From: an uncultured Clostridia bacterium
GTDB lineage: Bacteria; Bacillota; Clostridia; Monoglobales; Monoglobaceae
Assembly: GCA_947589045.1 (NCBI GenBank)
Contig: CANQBQ010000001.1
Location: 1-64,000, forward strand
Direction of reading: 5' to 3'
DNA length: 64,000 bases
Below, in pieces: positions 28,106-37,462 of this stretch (within the stretch, counting starts at the first letter, position 1; every line of letters begins with the position of its first letter). The notes below the pieces were generated by a model that saw only the letters and a list, made by a program, of their open reading frames with translations, did no database searches and was not told the DNA's origin. A program made the translations under genes and the position numbers.

Positions 28106-28936
28106 TTAAATTATATTTTTTTCTCTGTAATAATAGTATAAATACTGCTGTGCGAACCCGCCGTACTCTTTAAATGTCTCGCACACGAAATCATCTGCGG
28201 CGGATTTTTCGACAGAGTAGACCTCGCTTAAAATTCTGTATATCCATACGTCCTTGGGAAAGACCTCATATCTTCCGAGTCCGAAAAGGAGAATACAGTC
28301 GGCGACCTTTTGCCCTACGCCCTTGATTTTCATAAGCTCCCGCGCCGCCTCGCCGGTCGGCATATCCGAGAGCGCGGTCAAGTCCACCTCGCCCGACGCG
28401 ACCTTCCTTGCCGCGTCCAGAATGTATTTGTCGCGAAATCCCGCGCGGAGCGGAGCAAGCTCCTCTATCGGGAGCACCGCGAGCGTTTGTGCGTCGGGAA
28501 AGGTATAGTATTCTTTTCCGTCGAACGTAAGTTTTTCGCCGAAGCCTTCGCAAAGCCGCGATATGATTTTTTTAATACGCGGAATGTTGTTGTTCGCGGA
28601 GATTATGTAGGAAATCAACGTTTCCCAAACGTCCTGGCGCAGTATCCGTATGCCGCCGCCGAACTCTATACACGGGTCTAAAATATCGCTTCGGATGGCG
28701 GATTTTATTTTCGCGTAGTCGCAGTCCGCGCCGAAGTAGCTTCTCCAAAACTCATCATTGCCGCCCGACGCCTCGATTAAAATTTTGCCGTCCTCGCCGC
28801 GCACTCTTGCCGCGTGACCGCCGGCAACGCCGACGAACGAACCGTCGTTTTCGTCCGAGTTTTCCCAGCGGAAGCACTGCCCGCACAAAAAGGTGTGCGC
28901 CGCGTCAAAATGACCGTTCGTATCTATTGTAAGCAT
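28106..28936 (-). CDS. 8-oxoguanine DNA glycosylase (OGG1 type, HhH-GPD)
   Basis: It removes 8-oxoguanine from DNA and cuts the abasic strand. The OGG N-terminal domain has FLCGQCFRWE. The helix-hairpin-helix is followed by GVGQKVADCILLFG with the catalytic Lys, and PKDVWIYR with the catalytic Asp. Length 276. It starts 4 bases after the preceding gene. Confidence 0.92.
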   Translation of the reverse strand: MLTIDTNGHFDAAHTFLCGQCFRWENSDENDGSFVGVAGGHAARVRGEDGKILIEASGGNDEFWRSYFGADCDYAKIKSAIRSDILDPCIEFGGGIRILRQDVWETLISYIISANNNIPRIKKIISRLCEGFGEKLTFDGKEYYTFPDAQTLAVLPIEELAPLRAGFRDKYILDAARKVASGEVDLTALSDMPTGEAARELMKIKGVGQKVADCILLFGLGRYEVFPKDVWIYRILSEVYSVEKSAADDFVCETFKEYGGFAQQYLYYYYREKNII

Positions 28937-28940
28937 AACA

Positions 28941-29831
28941 TCATCTCTGTTTTAAACCGCTCGGACTGCCAAAATTGCTCAAATCGCCGAGCTTGCCCAA
29001 GTGGATAAGATTTATCTGATAGTCGGCGATGTCCATCGCCTTGACGTTCACATTGACCTTTTTTACGTTGAGCGAGGTCATATTTTCTATTCCGCTCTTT
29101 ACGTTTTTTGAAATCTCTTTGGCTACTCCGAACAGGCGGCAAAGCCCCAGAACAACGTCCACGTTGATGCTTATAAATCCGTTTTTATGACTGATAACGT
29201 GAATTTTCGGCTCGCCCTTGACCGCGCCGACCCGCTTTGTCTCGTATGCCGCTATCTCGGCTATGGCGCGGTTTGAAATTTTGTAGCCGCCGAGGTAGCT
29301 GTAAGTCGGGCGTATGACGGTCTTTTCCGCCATATAGTGCTTGCCCTTTTTATTGTTCCAAAGGTTTATCGAGTCCATAAAATAGCCCGAAAACTGCTTT
29401 TTGACCTCGAATGTCGGCACGGGGATTATATGCTTGCCCTGCTCGACGCGTATCTTGTGAGCCAGCTCTATCTGCTCGGGAGAGGACACGTCCTCAATGA
29501 AAATCGTCTTTTCTATCGGAGGTAATTGCAGAGCGTCCGCAATTTTCTTTACCATTTTTTCGGATGTGCCTATCAGCAGGACGGACTGCACGTTATGCCT
29601 TTTTAACGCATCCCGCACCTCCGCCGCGTGCTTACTGTCGCTGAAAACGGCACACTTTACCGAAGCCATCATCGTAGCCTCGCGCTTTGCACTGCGCCCC
29701 GCGATAATGCGGTTGTCGCTCATTAAAAGCCCATCGTCTATAATATAGTCGATGTTGTTTTCCTTTGCGACCTGCATACTGTGATGACTTTTGCCGGTGC
29801 CGGATTTACCCACAAACGCATAAACACGCAT
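28941..29831 (-). CDS. P-loop ATPase fused to an Asp23/Gls24-like domain
   Basis: The N-terminal part (about 1-165) begins with a clear Walker A, FVGKSGTGKSHHS, and contains IIDDGLLMSD. The C-terminal part (about 170-275) resembles Asp23/Gls24 envelope-stress proteins: GGYKISNRAIAEIAAYET is followed by ISINVDVVLGLC and VNVNVKAM. Asp23 proteins form membrane-associated networks in Gram-positive bacteria. The function of the fusion is unknown to me; a nucleotide-dependent envelope or stress role is inference. It lies 5 bases downstream of rex, in an unbroken gene series. Confidence 0.75.
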   Translation of the reverse strand: MRVYAFVGKSGTGKSHHSMQVAKENNIDYIIDDGLLMSDNRIIAGRSAKREATMMASVKCAVFSDSKHAAEVRDALKRHNVQSVLLIGTSEKMVKKIADALQLPPIEKTIFIEDVSSPEQIELAHKIRVEQGKHIIPVPTFEVKKQFSGYFMDSINLWNNKKGKHYMAEKTVIRPTYSYLGGYKISNRAIAEIAAYETKRVGAVKGEPKIHVISHKNGFISINVDVVLGLCRLFGVAKEISKNVKSGIENMTSLNVKKVNVNVKAMDIADYQINLIHLGKLGDLSNFGSPSGLKQR

Positions 29832-29836
29832 ATGCT

Positions 29837-30466
29837 CTACTCCTCTTTTTCGGATATTTTATATGACAGCCGCATAAGACTGTCGCCGAGGTGGATGTTT
29901 TCAACCGAAATGCCGTCCGCCGCGTCAAGCTCGGTGTATGAAAAGTTCAGAAACGCCTTCACGCCGTAGGAGATAAGCCTTTCCGCGACCTCGTGCATTG
30001 AATTTCGCGAGACCGCCAAAATTGCCATACTCGGCTTCTCGCGCTCTATAAACGATTTTATGTCTTTATAATCCTGAACTTTAAGTCCGCGCACGTCCAT
30101 ACCGATTTTCTTTTCGTCAATGTCGAAAATGCCGATGAGCTTAAAGCCTCGGCTTTCAAAATTGGTGTTGGAGGCGAATGCGCGTCCCATATTTCCCGCT
30201 CCGACCAAAATCGCGGTATATCCGCGGTTGAGTCCCAAAATTTTGCCTATCTCGGCGCGCAGACTCTCGACGTTGTAGCCGTAGCCCTGCTGACCGAACC
30301 CGCCGAAGCAGTTTAAATCCTGTCGTATCTGCGAAGCGGTGACGTGCATTCTCTCGCTCAAATCCTTTGACGAAATGCGCTCGATACCGCTTCGCTTTAT
30401 CTCGCTTAAATATCTGTAATACCGCGGCAGTCGGTTTATGACCGACTCCGAAACAACTTTTTTCAT
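29837..30466 (-). CDS. rex: Redox-sensing transcriptional repressor Rex
   Basis: It senses the NADH/NAD+ ratio and represses fermentation and respiration genes. The N-terminal winged helix includes RISSKDLSERMHVTASQIRQDL; the Rossmann domain has VGAGNMGRAF. Length 209 is normal. AAGGAG precedes the ATG. It lies between isocitrate dehydrogenase and the ATPase-Asp23 gene; regulation of its neighbours is possible, but no Rex operator was established. Confidence 0.96.
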   Translation of the reverse strand: MKKVVSESVINRLPRYYRYLSEIKRSGIERISSKDLSERMHVTASQIRQDLNCFGGFGQQGYGYNVESLRAEIGKILGLNRGYTAILVGAGNMGRAFASNTNFESRGFKLIGIFDIDEKKIGMDVRGLKVQDYKDIKSFIEREKPSMAILAVSRNSMHEVAERLISYGVKAFLNFSYTELDAADGISVENIHLGDSLMRLSYKISEKEE

Positions 30467-30490
30467 TTCTACTCCTTAAAGCTTGCTTTA

Positions 30491-31645
30491 TTAAGACAGC
30501 TTGCTCATTACATAGTCCGCAAACTCGGCACAGGTGCAGCCCGTGTCGCGTCCGGTAATTTGCAGTTTCTTTTCCTCGTACATACAAATGTCGAGCGCGC
30601 GCTCCAGCCTCTTTGCTTCGTCGACAAAGCCTATATGCTCCAGAAGCATTACGCCCGCACGGATAATACTGCACGGGTCGGCGTACTTGTCGCGGCCTTC
30701 CTTCACCATTCTCGGCGCACTGCCGTGGATAGCCTCAAACATAGCATATTTTTTGCCGATGTTCGCACTGCCCGCCGTGCCTACGCCGCCCTGGAACTCC
30801 GCCGCCTCGTCGGTCAGGATGTCGCCGTAGAGGTTGGGAAGCACAAGTACCTGGAACTGAGTCCTGCGCTTGGGGTCTACCAGCTTTGCGGTCATAATGT
30901 CGATGTACCAGTCGTCAAGCTCGATGCCGGGATAATCCTTTGCAATCTCCTGACAAATCTTCAGGAACTTTCCGTCGGTCGTCTTTACTATGTTAGCCTT
31001 GGTGACCGCCGTAACGCGGGTCTTGCCCGTCTTTTTTGCGTACTCAAACGCGGCGCGCGCAATTCTCTCGCTGCCCTCCTGAGTGGTTACGGTGAAGTCT
31101 ATTGCGAGGTCGTCGTTTACGTTTACGCCCTTTGAACCTACCGCGTACGCACCCTCGGTGTTTTCACGGTAGAACGTCCAGTCGATGCCCTCCTCGGGTA
31201 CCTTTACGGGGCGCACGTTTGCAAAGAGGTCAAGTTCCTTTCGCATAGCCACGTTTGCGCTCTCTATGTTGGGCCACGGGTCGCCGGCTCTCGGAGTGGT
31301 CGTCGGGCCCTTTAAAATGACGTGGCACTTTTTTATCTCCGCCAAAACGTCGTCGGGGATAGCCTTGCCCGCCGCCGCACGGTTTTCGATGGTACAGCCG
31401 TCTATTACCTTAAATTCCACCTTGCCCGACGCAACCTTGTCGGCGAGGATAAATTCAAGTATTCTCTGCGCCTGAGCTGTTATCGCCGGACCTATTCCGT
31501 CGCCGCCCACAACGCCTATTATGATTTTGTCGAGCTTTTCGTAGTCGATAAAATCCTTTTCCGCTTTCATTTTTTCAATACGCGCAAACTGCTCGGTAAG
31601 GAGCGCCGCAAATTTTTCCTGCGCGTTTTTGATTTGTTCGTTCAT
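30491..31645 (-). CDS. icd: Isocitrate dehydrogenase (isocitrate/isopropylmalate dehydrogenase family)
   Basis: It oxidatively decarboxylates isocitrate to 2-oxoglutarate. Substrate motif FYRENTEGAYA, metal-site region LDDWYIDIMTAKLV and LYGDILTDEAAEFQGG are visible. I start at ATG 31645 (384 residues), with GGGGG 8 bases upstream; the open frame beyond it runs into the aconitase 3' end and is not expected to be translated. Direct linkage to aconitase supports isocitrate over isopropylmalate. NAD versus NADP use is not certain. Together the two enzymes give a partial oxidative branch towards glutamate. Confidence 0.92.
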   Translation of the reverse strand: MNEQIKNAQEKFAALLTEQFARIEKMKAEKDFIDYEKLDKIIIGVVGGDGIGPAITAQAQRILEFILADKVASGKVEFKVIDGCTIENRAAAGKAIPDDVLAEIKKCHVILKGPTTTPRAGDPWPNIESANVAMRKELDLFANVRPVKVPEEGIDWTFYRENTEGAYAVGSKGVNVNDDLAIDFTVTTQEGSERIARAAFEYAKKTGKTRVTAVTKANIVKTTDGKFLKICQEIAKDYPGIELDDWYIDIMTAKLVDPKRRTQFQVLVLPNLYGDILTDEAAEFQGGVGTAGSANIGKKYAMFEAIHGSAPRMVKEGRDKYADPCSIIRAGVMLLEHIGFVDEAKRLERALDICMYEEKKLQITGRDTGCTCAEFADYVMSKLS

Positions 31646-31715
31646 ATTCATAACCCCCAAAAAAATTTTTATTGCAAAGCAAGCGTTTTTGTGACTGTTA
31701 TTGTTTTCTGCCCTT

Positions 31716-33653
31716 TTATTTGGTAATGTTTGCTTTCGTGAAATTGAGAAGTCCACCGTGAGCCATAATGTGGCGTTGTCTGTCCGAAAGCGTGATGTCC
31801 ACGGGTATTTCAATTCCTTTTGTAACGTCTTTGATCACTATTTCGCCGCCGTTTAAAATCAAATCGCGTATTCCGTCGAGCGCGAGAGTGTCGCCCTCGT
31901 CGATTTTATCGTAATCGTCCGCGTTCTTAAAGGTGAGCGGCATAATGCCGTTGTTTATAAGGTTTGCCATATGTATTCTCGCAAACGACTTCGCGATAAC
32001 GGCCTTTATTCCGAGATAGAGCGGAACGAGAGCCGCATGCTCACGCGACGAGCCCTGACCGTAGTTGGAGCCCGCTATTATGAAGCCGCCGCCGTTTTCC
32101 TTTGCCCTCTTGGAGAAGTTTTCGTCGCACGGGGCGAGGCAGTAGTCCGAGAGATACGGAATATTCGAGCGGTAGGGCAGGAGCTTGGCGTTTGAAGGCA
32201 TAATGTGGTCGGTGGTGATGTTGTCCTCCACCTTTATAAGGCTTACGCCCTCCACGTTCTCCGCCAAAGGCTTGTTTATCGGGAACGGCTTGATGTTCGG
32301 TCCGCGAACCACCTCGACGTCCGCCGAGTTTTCGGCGGGAGGAATTACCATATTGTCGTTCACCTTGAACTTTTTGGGCATTTCAACAGAGATGTCCACC
32401 GTGTCGCCGAGGTCGCACGGGTTTGTGAGAACTCCCGTGAGAGCCGATACCGCCGCGACTTCGGGCGATACCAGATAAACCTGAGCCGACATGGTCCCCG
32501 AGCGACCGTAGAAGTTACGGTTGTTGGTTCTGAGCGAAATTGCGTCGGTCTTGGGCGACTGACCCATACCTATACAGGGACCGCACGCGCTTTCGAGTAT
32601 TCTCGCGCCCGCGTCTATCATATCGGCAAGCGCGCCGTCCTCGGCAAGCATTGTAAGCACCTGCTTTGAGCCCGGACCTATTACCAGACTTACATCGGGG
32701 TGAACCGTCTTTCCCTTGAGTATTTTTGCAACCTTCATCATATCGGTATACGACGAGTTGGTGCAGCTTCCGATAAATACCTGGTCAACCTTTATCTTGC
32801 CTACCGCGTCCACCGTCTCAACCGCGTCGGGGCTGTGCGGCTTCGCGACCATAGGCACGAGTGCGTCAAGGTCAACCACTATCGTCTTATCGTAAACCGC
32901 GTCGTCGTCGGCTTTAAGCTCAGACCAATCCCCCTCGCGTCCCTGCGCTTTCAAAAATTCGAGAGTTACCTCGTCGCTGGGGAATATTGAGGTTGTAGCG
33001 CCGTGCTCCGCGCCCATATTGGTTATGGTAGCGCGTTCGGGTACAGAAAGGGTCTTAACGCCCTCGCCCGCGTATTCGAGGATATAGCCCACGCCGCCTT
33101 TGACCGAAATCTGCCTTAAAACGTCGAGAATAATGTCCTTTGCGGTCACCCATTTCCTGAGCTTTCCGCGAAGCTCTACTTTCATCATTTTGGGCATTGT
33201 TATGTAGTACGGACCGCCGCCCATCGCAACCGCAACGTCAAGACCGCCCGCGCCGATAGCCAGCATACCTATGCCGCCGCCGGTCGGGGTGTGGCTGTCC
33301 GAGCCGAGAAGCGTTTTTCCGGGAATACCGAAGCGCTCAAGCTGAACCTGATGGCAAATTCCGTTGCCCGGCTTTGAGCAGAAAATACCGTGCTTGGAGG
33401 CGACGGTCTGAATATATTTATGGTCGTCTGCGTTCTCAAAGCCCGCCTGAAGCGTGTTATGGTCGATGTACGCAACCGATTTTTCGGTTCGCACCTTGTC
33501 AATCCCCATAGCTTCAAACTGCAGATAAGCCATAGTTCCGGTAGAATCCTGAGTAAGCGTCTGGTCGATGCGTATCGAAATTTCTTCGCCAGCCGCCATT
33601 GTGCCGCTTATCAGGTGATTTTTTATGATTTTTTGCGATAATGTATAGCCCAT
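31716..33653 (-). CDS. acn: Aconitate hydratase (short clostridial/mitochondrial-like form)
   Basis: A [4Fe-4S] enzyme converting citrate to isocitrate. The cluster cysteines are in GSCTNSS and ESACGPCIGMG; the C-terminal swivel domain contains GSNYGQGSSREHAAL. At 645 residues it is the shorter type common in clostridia. GAAAGGAG precedes the ATG. Isocitrate dehydrogenase follows at 70 bases. LeuC is less likely, given length and the neighbouring gene. Confidence 0.93.
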   Translation of the reverse strand: MGYTLSQKIIKNHLISGTMAAGEEISIRIDQTLTQDSTGTMAYLQFEAMGIDKVRTEKSVAYIDHNTLQAGFENADDHKYIQTVASKHGIFCSKPGNGICHQVQLERFGIPGKTLLGSDSHTPTGGGIGMLAIGAGGLDVAVAMGGGPYYITMPKMMKVELRGKLRKWVTAKDIILDVLRQISVKGGVGYILEYAGEGVKTLSVPERATITNMGAEHGATTSIFPSDEVTLEFLKAQGREGDWSELKADDDAVYDKTIVVDLDALVPMVAKPHSPDAVETVDAVGKIKVDQVFIGSCTNSSYTDMMKVAKILKGKTVHPDVSLVIGPGSKQVLTMLAEDGALADMIDAGARILESACGPCIGMGQSPKTDAISLRTNNRNFYGRSGTMSAQVYLVSPEVAAVSALTGVLTNPCDLGDTVDISVEMPKKFKVNDNMVIPPAENSADVEVVRGPNIKPFPINKPLAENVEGVSLIKVEDNITTDHIMPSNAKLLPYRSNIPYLSDYCLAPCDENFSKRAKENGGGFIIAGSNYGQGSSREHAALVPLYLGIKAVIAKSFARIHMANLINNGIMPLTFKNADDYDKIDEGDTLALDGIRDLILNGGEIVIKDVTKGIEIPVDITLSDRQRHIMAHGGLLNFTKANITK

Positions 33654-33752
33654 TATACATAACTCCTTTCAGCCGTATTTATGCTAAGAATATTTTATAA
33701 AACTTTGTAAACTTTGTCAAGTGTTTAACACACAAGAAAACAATTATATCGC

Positions 33753-35639
33753 TTACATTAAAGCCGCGTCGCTCGGCATCCTCCAGTCGCCGCGCGGAGA
33801 GAGGTTTACGGTGCCAACCTTCGGTCCGTCGGGCAGTGCGCTTCGCTTGAACTGATTTGAGTAAAAGCGCTTTATGAACACGCCGAACCACTTTTCTATC
33901 TCATCGCCCGAATATACGCCGGAGAACGCAATTTTTGCAAGGCGTTTTATCTTATTTGAGCCAAAGCCCATCCTGACCATATAGTAGAGGAAGAAGTCGT
34001 GAAGCTCGTAAGGACCTATTATGTCCTCGGTCTTTTGCACTATTTTACCATCCTTGGGCGGTATGAGCTCGGGGCTTACCGGCGTGTCTAAAATATCACT
34101 CAGCACCGCGCAAAGCCTGTCGTCGGATATGTCCGCGACATATTTTACAAGGTGGCGCACCAGCGTTTTGGGTACGCCGCTGTTCACGCCGTACATCGAC
34201 ATATGGTCGCCGTTGTAGGTCGCCCAGCCGAGCGCAATTTCTGAAAGGTCGCCCGTTCCGATTACAATGCCGCCCGTTTTGTTCGCAATATCCATAAGAA
34301 TTTGGGTGCGCTCCCTCGCCTGTGCGTTCTCGTAGGCGACGTCCTGCTCGCCGTCGTCCGCGCCTATGTCGCGCAGGTGCAGCGAAACAGCCTCGCCTAT
34401 CGGTATTTCGCGGCTCGCCGCGCCTATGCAGTTGATGAGCTCCAGCGCGTTGTTTTTGGTGCGCTCGGTCGTTCCGAACGCGGGCATAGTAACCGCGATG
34501 ATGCCGCGGCGGTCAAGTCCGAGCCTGTCGAACGCGCGTGCGGTAACCAAGAGCGCAAGCGTGCTGTCAAGCCCGCCCGAAATACCGATTGTTACGGTTT
34601 TAAGCCCTATATGCTTAATTCGCTTTACCAAGCCCATATACTGCATCGCAAAAATGCTTTCGCATCTTTCGGCGAGGGATTTTTTGTCGGAGGGGACAAA
34701 CGGGCGCCGCTCAAACGTGCGCGAAAGGCGGGTCTCGGCGATTTTTATGTTAAAGGAAATATGTCTGTACTCGCCGTCAAACCCGTTTTTAAAGGTGGTG
34801 GTCTTGCGCCTTTCGCCCATAAGACGCGAAACATCTATGTCGGCATAGATTATGCCGGTGGTAAAGAGCGGACGCTCCGCAAGCTTTTTTCCGTTTTCGT
34901 AGATAAGGCTGTGACCCGAAAAGACCATATCGGTGGTGGACTCGTCCTCGCCCGCGCCCGCGTATATATAGCCGCACAGCAGCTTTGATGACTGCGCGAG
35001 CACAAGGCTGTTTCGGAAGTCGCTCTTTCCCACAGCCTCATCGCTTGCCGAAAGATTGACGATTATTGAAGCTCCGTTTTGCGCGTGGCTTATCGCGGGC
35101 GACTCCGCCGCCCACAAATCCTCGCATATCTCGCAGGCAACCTTAAAGTCGGGCAGGTTTTCGGCGCAGAAAATCAGCTTTGTGCCGAAAGGTATGCGCT
35201 TTCCGCCAAAGCTTATGTCGGTCACGCCCTGCATTGAGTTAAAGTGACGCGCCTCGTAAAATTCAACGTAGTTCGGAATGTGAACTTTGGGTACAAAGCC
35301 CAAAATCTCTCCGCCGCACAAAAACGCGGCGGTGTTATACAACTTTCCGTCAACCGACAGAGGAAAGCCGACGACTATGAGCGCGTCTGCTACCGCCGTT
35401 TCGCGGGCAATTTTGCCGAGTGCGGCGTTTGCGCGCCCGATAAGCTCAGACTGCATAAACAAATCCCCGCAGGTGTAAGCGGTGACCGCAAGCTCGGGGA
35501 ACACAATGAGCTTCGCGCCGCCCGCCGCCGCGTCTTTGGCGAGCTTTATTATTTGCTCCGCGTTAAATTCGGGAGCCGCGACCCGAAGCGGAGGCGTTAC
35601 CGCCGCCGTTTTTATAAATCCGTCATTCAAGTTTTTCAC
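33753..35639 (-). CDS. nadE: Glutamine-dependent NAD+ synthetase
   Basis: It amidates deamido-NAD with ammonia drawn from glutamine. The N-terminal nitrilase-like glutaminase domain shows the Glu in FPELAVTAYTC, the Lys in PKVHIPNY and the Cys in ACEICEDLW. The C-terminal synthetase domain has GISGGLDSTLAL. Length 628 fits the long form. The start appears to be GTG at 35639, very close to GGAGGGG; TTG at 35630 is an alternative. Confidence 0.95.
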   Translation of the reverse strand: MKNLNDGFIKTAAVTPPLRVAAPEFNAEQIIKLAKDAAAGGAKLIVFPELAVTAYTCGDLFMQSELIGRANAALGKIARETAVADALIVVGFPLSVDGKLYNTAAFLCGGEILGFVPKVHIPNYVEFYEARHFNSMQGVTDISFGGKRIPFGTKLIFCAENLPDFKVACEICEDLWAAESPAISHAQNGASIIVNLSASDEAVGKSDFRNSLVLAQSSKLLCGYIYAGAGEDESTTDMVFSGHSLIYENGKKLAERPLFTTGIIYADIDVSRLMGERRKTTTFKNGFDGEYRHISFNIKIAETRLSRTFERRPFVPSDKKSLAERCESIFAMQYMGLVKRIKHIGLKTVTIGISGGLDSTLALLVTARAFDRLGLDRRGIIAVTMPAFGTTERTKNNALELINCIGAASREIPIGEAVSLHLRDIGADDGEQDVAYENAQARERTQILMDIANKTGGIVIGTGDLSEIALGWATYNGDHMSMYGVNSGVPKTLVRHLVKYVADISDDRLCAVLSDILDTPVSPELIPPKDGKIVQKTEDIIGPYELHDFFLYYMVRMGFGSNKIKRLAKIAFSGVYSGDEIEKWFGVFIKRFYSNQFKRSALPDGPKVGTVNLSPRGDWRMPSDAALM

Positions 35640-35751
35640 ACCCCTCCGGCGAGATATATTGTCTTCAGATTATTTTTTATTTTATCATAGTATGTGTGAA
35701 AAATCAAGAAATCAAGGAAAATATGTAACACGGTAAATTTGAAGCAAAGGT

Positions 35752-35792
35752 GACTTATTGTATGTAGACTTATAGTATTCAAAAGGTAAAAT
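35752..35792 (+). promoter_or_regulatory. C-box operators and promoter of the controller/endonuclease operon
   Basis: Two tandem copies, GACTTATTGTA (35752-35762) and GACTTATAGTA (35767-35777), match the GACTnnnAGTC-type C-box of R-M controller proteins and are spaced 15 bases. The right copy overlaps a probable -35; TAAAAT (35787-35792) is a likely -10. Such boxes let the controller first activate and then repress its own operon. Confidence 0.75.
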
Positions 35793-35826
35793 AATGTTAT
35801 AGTTTTTTGAATTGGAATGTGATGTT

Positions 35827-36039
35827 ATGGATATTGTTAAGATTTTTGGCACAAATTTAAAAAAATACCGAAAGGAACAAGGATTATCTCAAGAAAAATT
35901 GGCTGATATGTGCGGGTTGCACAGAACCTATATCAGTGCCATAGAAAGATATCGCCGAAGTATATCTCTGGAAAACGTTCAGAGAATAGCGGACGCGCTT
36001 GATGTGGATACATATAAGCTGTTTATAGAGGGAGAATGA
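35827..36039 (+). CDS. R-M controller protein (Xre-family C protein)
   Basis: A 70-residue helix-turn-helix protein with GLSQEKLADMCGLHRTYISA as the DNA-binding unit. Size, the C-box just upstream and the downstream nuclease gene identify it as a controller that delays nuclease production until DNA is methylated. ATG 35827 has GGAA upstream; an in-frame TTG at 35812 is less likely. AT-rich codon use differs from nadE. Confidence 0.9.
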   Translation: MDIVKIFGTNLKKYRKEQGLSQEKLADMCGLHRTYISAIERYRRSISLENVQRIADALDVDTYKLFIEGE

Positions 36040-36042
36040 GAT

Positions 36043-36648
36043 ATGAGCAAAAAAACAAAGACAGAGTTATTTTTAGAATTGGCGCAACCGAATAAAAACG
36101 GCGTAAGCAGATGGGTTTCGGTATCTGAATTTGTTGGGGATTACTATGAATTGAAATTCGGTAACGGAGCATCATGGGCAAGAAAGGAAGGTACTCTGGC
36201 AAAGTCATATGTAATAGAGTTTGACAAAACCATTACGCCCGGCAACAGAATTGACCGTGTACGTTTAAACGGGCTGAAAAATGATAAAAGTTCTCAGCAT
36301 ATATCCGCCGATATAAAGAAATACATAAAGTCACAACGCTGCGTGGTGCTAGGTACTTCAAATCCGGAAGTGGATCACAAAAACGGAATGAAGAACGAAG
36401 CAAGAGTAATGGAAAATATTGAGCAGCGATTATCCGATTTTCAGCCGCTCAGTAAGGCGGCAAATGATGCAAAAAGACAATTCTGCAAAGAATGTATAAG
36501 AACAAAAACAAGATTTGACGCCAAAAGGCTCGGATACCCCATGTCGTATTATCAAGGGAAAGCCTCGCACAACTGCGAAGTTGACGCTTGTGTAGGCTGT
36601 TACTGGTATGATCCGTTGGAGTTTAAACGGCATTTAAAACAAAAATAG
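36043..36648 (+). CDS. Probable type II restriction endonuclease, HNH type
   Basis: A 201-residue protein not recognised by name. The HNH-like core is VDHKNG (Asp111-His112), then Asn141, with Cys148/Cys151 and Cys183/Cys186 pairs that could bind zinc. It starts 3 bases after the controller gene with a GAGGGAGA ribosome site, so both share the C-box promoter. Two methyltransferase genes follow in the opposite direction. The recognition sequence is unknown. The nuclease call rests on HNH residues plus context. Confidence 0.75.
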   Translation: MSKKTKTELFLELAQPNKNGVSRWVSVSEFVGDYYELKFGNGASWARKEGTLAKSYVIEFDKTITPGNRIDRVRLNGLKNDKSSQHISADIKKYIKSQRCVVLGTSNPEVDHKNGMKNEARVMENIEQRLSDFQPLSKAANDAKRQFCKECIRTKTRFDAKRLGYPMSYYQGKASHNCEVDACVGCYWYDPLEFKRHLKQK

Positions 36649-36662
36649 TTTTTGTATTGCTT

Positions 36663-37445
36663 TTATTTTTTGAATATATAAATATATTCATGCTTGAAAA
36701 TATAAAAATCGCTTGTAAGCGCGCGGTATCTCCAAATAGCTTTTTGGTTGGCTTTGCCTTTGGTCTCTTCAAAATTTTTTACTATAATGGCTTTAAGCTT
36801 AAACCCTCGCATTTGGAATAAATTCATGCAGTAAAATCCGAGAGGAACTATTTCTCCGTTGGAGTATTTATCGCCTATAACGACCGCGCAATATCTGTTT
36901 CGCTCAAGCATGGCACATACGTTGTCGATTATTTGACCGAATGAGTTGAGAAAGTCATTTAGGCTTTTACAGTTTGAAAGATCTCTTTCGTCATTGCTGA
37001 ATTTAACAATATCCCAATAAGGAGGATGGAATATTGCAAATTGTGCTTGAGAAAGACCCATGCCTGATAACTCATTTTTTAAGTTTACGTTTCTGCTGTC
37101 GCCCAGAACAACTTTGCCTTGAACGAGGGGATTGCTTTCGATAAGGAGGCTTCGTCGAGAATTTAATACAGCCTCTTTATTTAAATCAATGCCTAAATAA
37201 TTTCGTCCCAATCTTTGCGCTTCTATGAGAGCCGTTCCGCTTCCCGAAAACGGATCGATGATTAAATCTCCCTCTTTTGTATATCTTCTGAAAAGTTGAT
37301 TTGGAATTTGAGGTATAAAATTCCCATGGTAGTATGCACTGTGTACACCGGACGAGTCTCTCTTATCAAACAGCCAAAGAGAGTCTGTTATAATATCGTC
37401 ATAATCTTTCCATTTTTTTGCATCTATATCATTATATTTAGCCAT
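36663..37445 (-). CDS. DNA methyltransferase (N4-cytosine/N6-adenine class), R-M modification subunit 1
   Basis: A 260-residue SAM-dependent methylase. The SAM site DPFSGSGTALIEAQRLGRNY (about 64-84) comes before the catalytic HPPYWD (about 140), so motif I precedes motif IV. The HPPY catalytic form is less usual than DPPY or SPPY, and adenine versus cytosine-N4 is unresolved. It converges on the nuclease gene and follows the second methylase by 17 bases. Confidence 0.85.
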   Translation of the reverse strand: MAKYNDIDAKKWKDYDDIITDSLWLFDKRDSSGVHSAYYHGNFIPQIPNQLFRRYTKEGDLIIDPFSGSGTALIEAQRLGRNYLGIDLNKEAVLNSRRSLLIESNPLVQGKVVLGDSRNVNLKNELSGMGLSQAQFAIFHPPYWDIVKFSNDERDLSNCKSLNDFLNSFGQIIDNVCAMLERNRYCAVVIGDKYSNGEIVPLGFYCMNLFQMRGFKLKAIIVKNFEETKGKANQKAIWRYRALTSDFYIFKHEYIYIFKK

Positions 37446-37462
37446 TTTTTATACCCGTTATT

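Noticed and set aside
30491-31813. Longer isocitrate dehydrogenase starting at 31813
   Set aside because: The extra 56 codons overlap the aconitase 3' end and a spacer; ATG 31645 with GGGGG upstream is the natural start.
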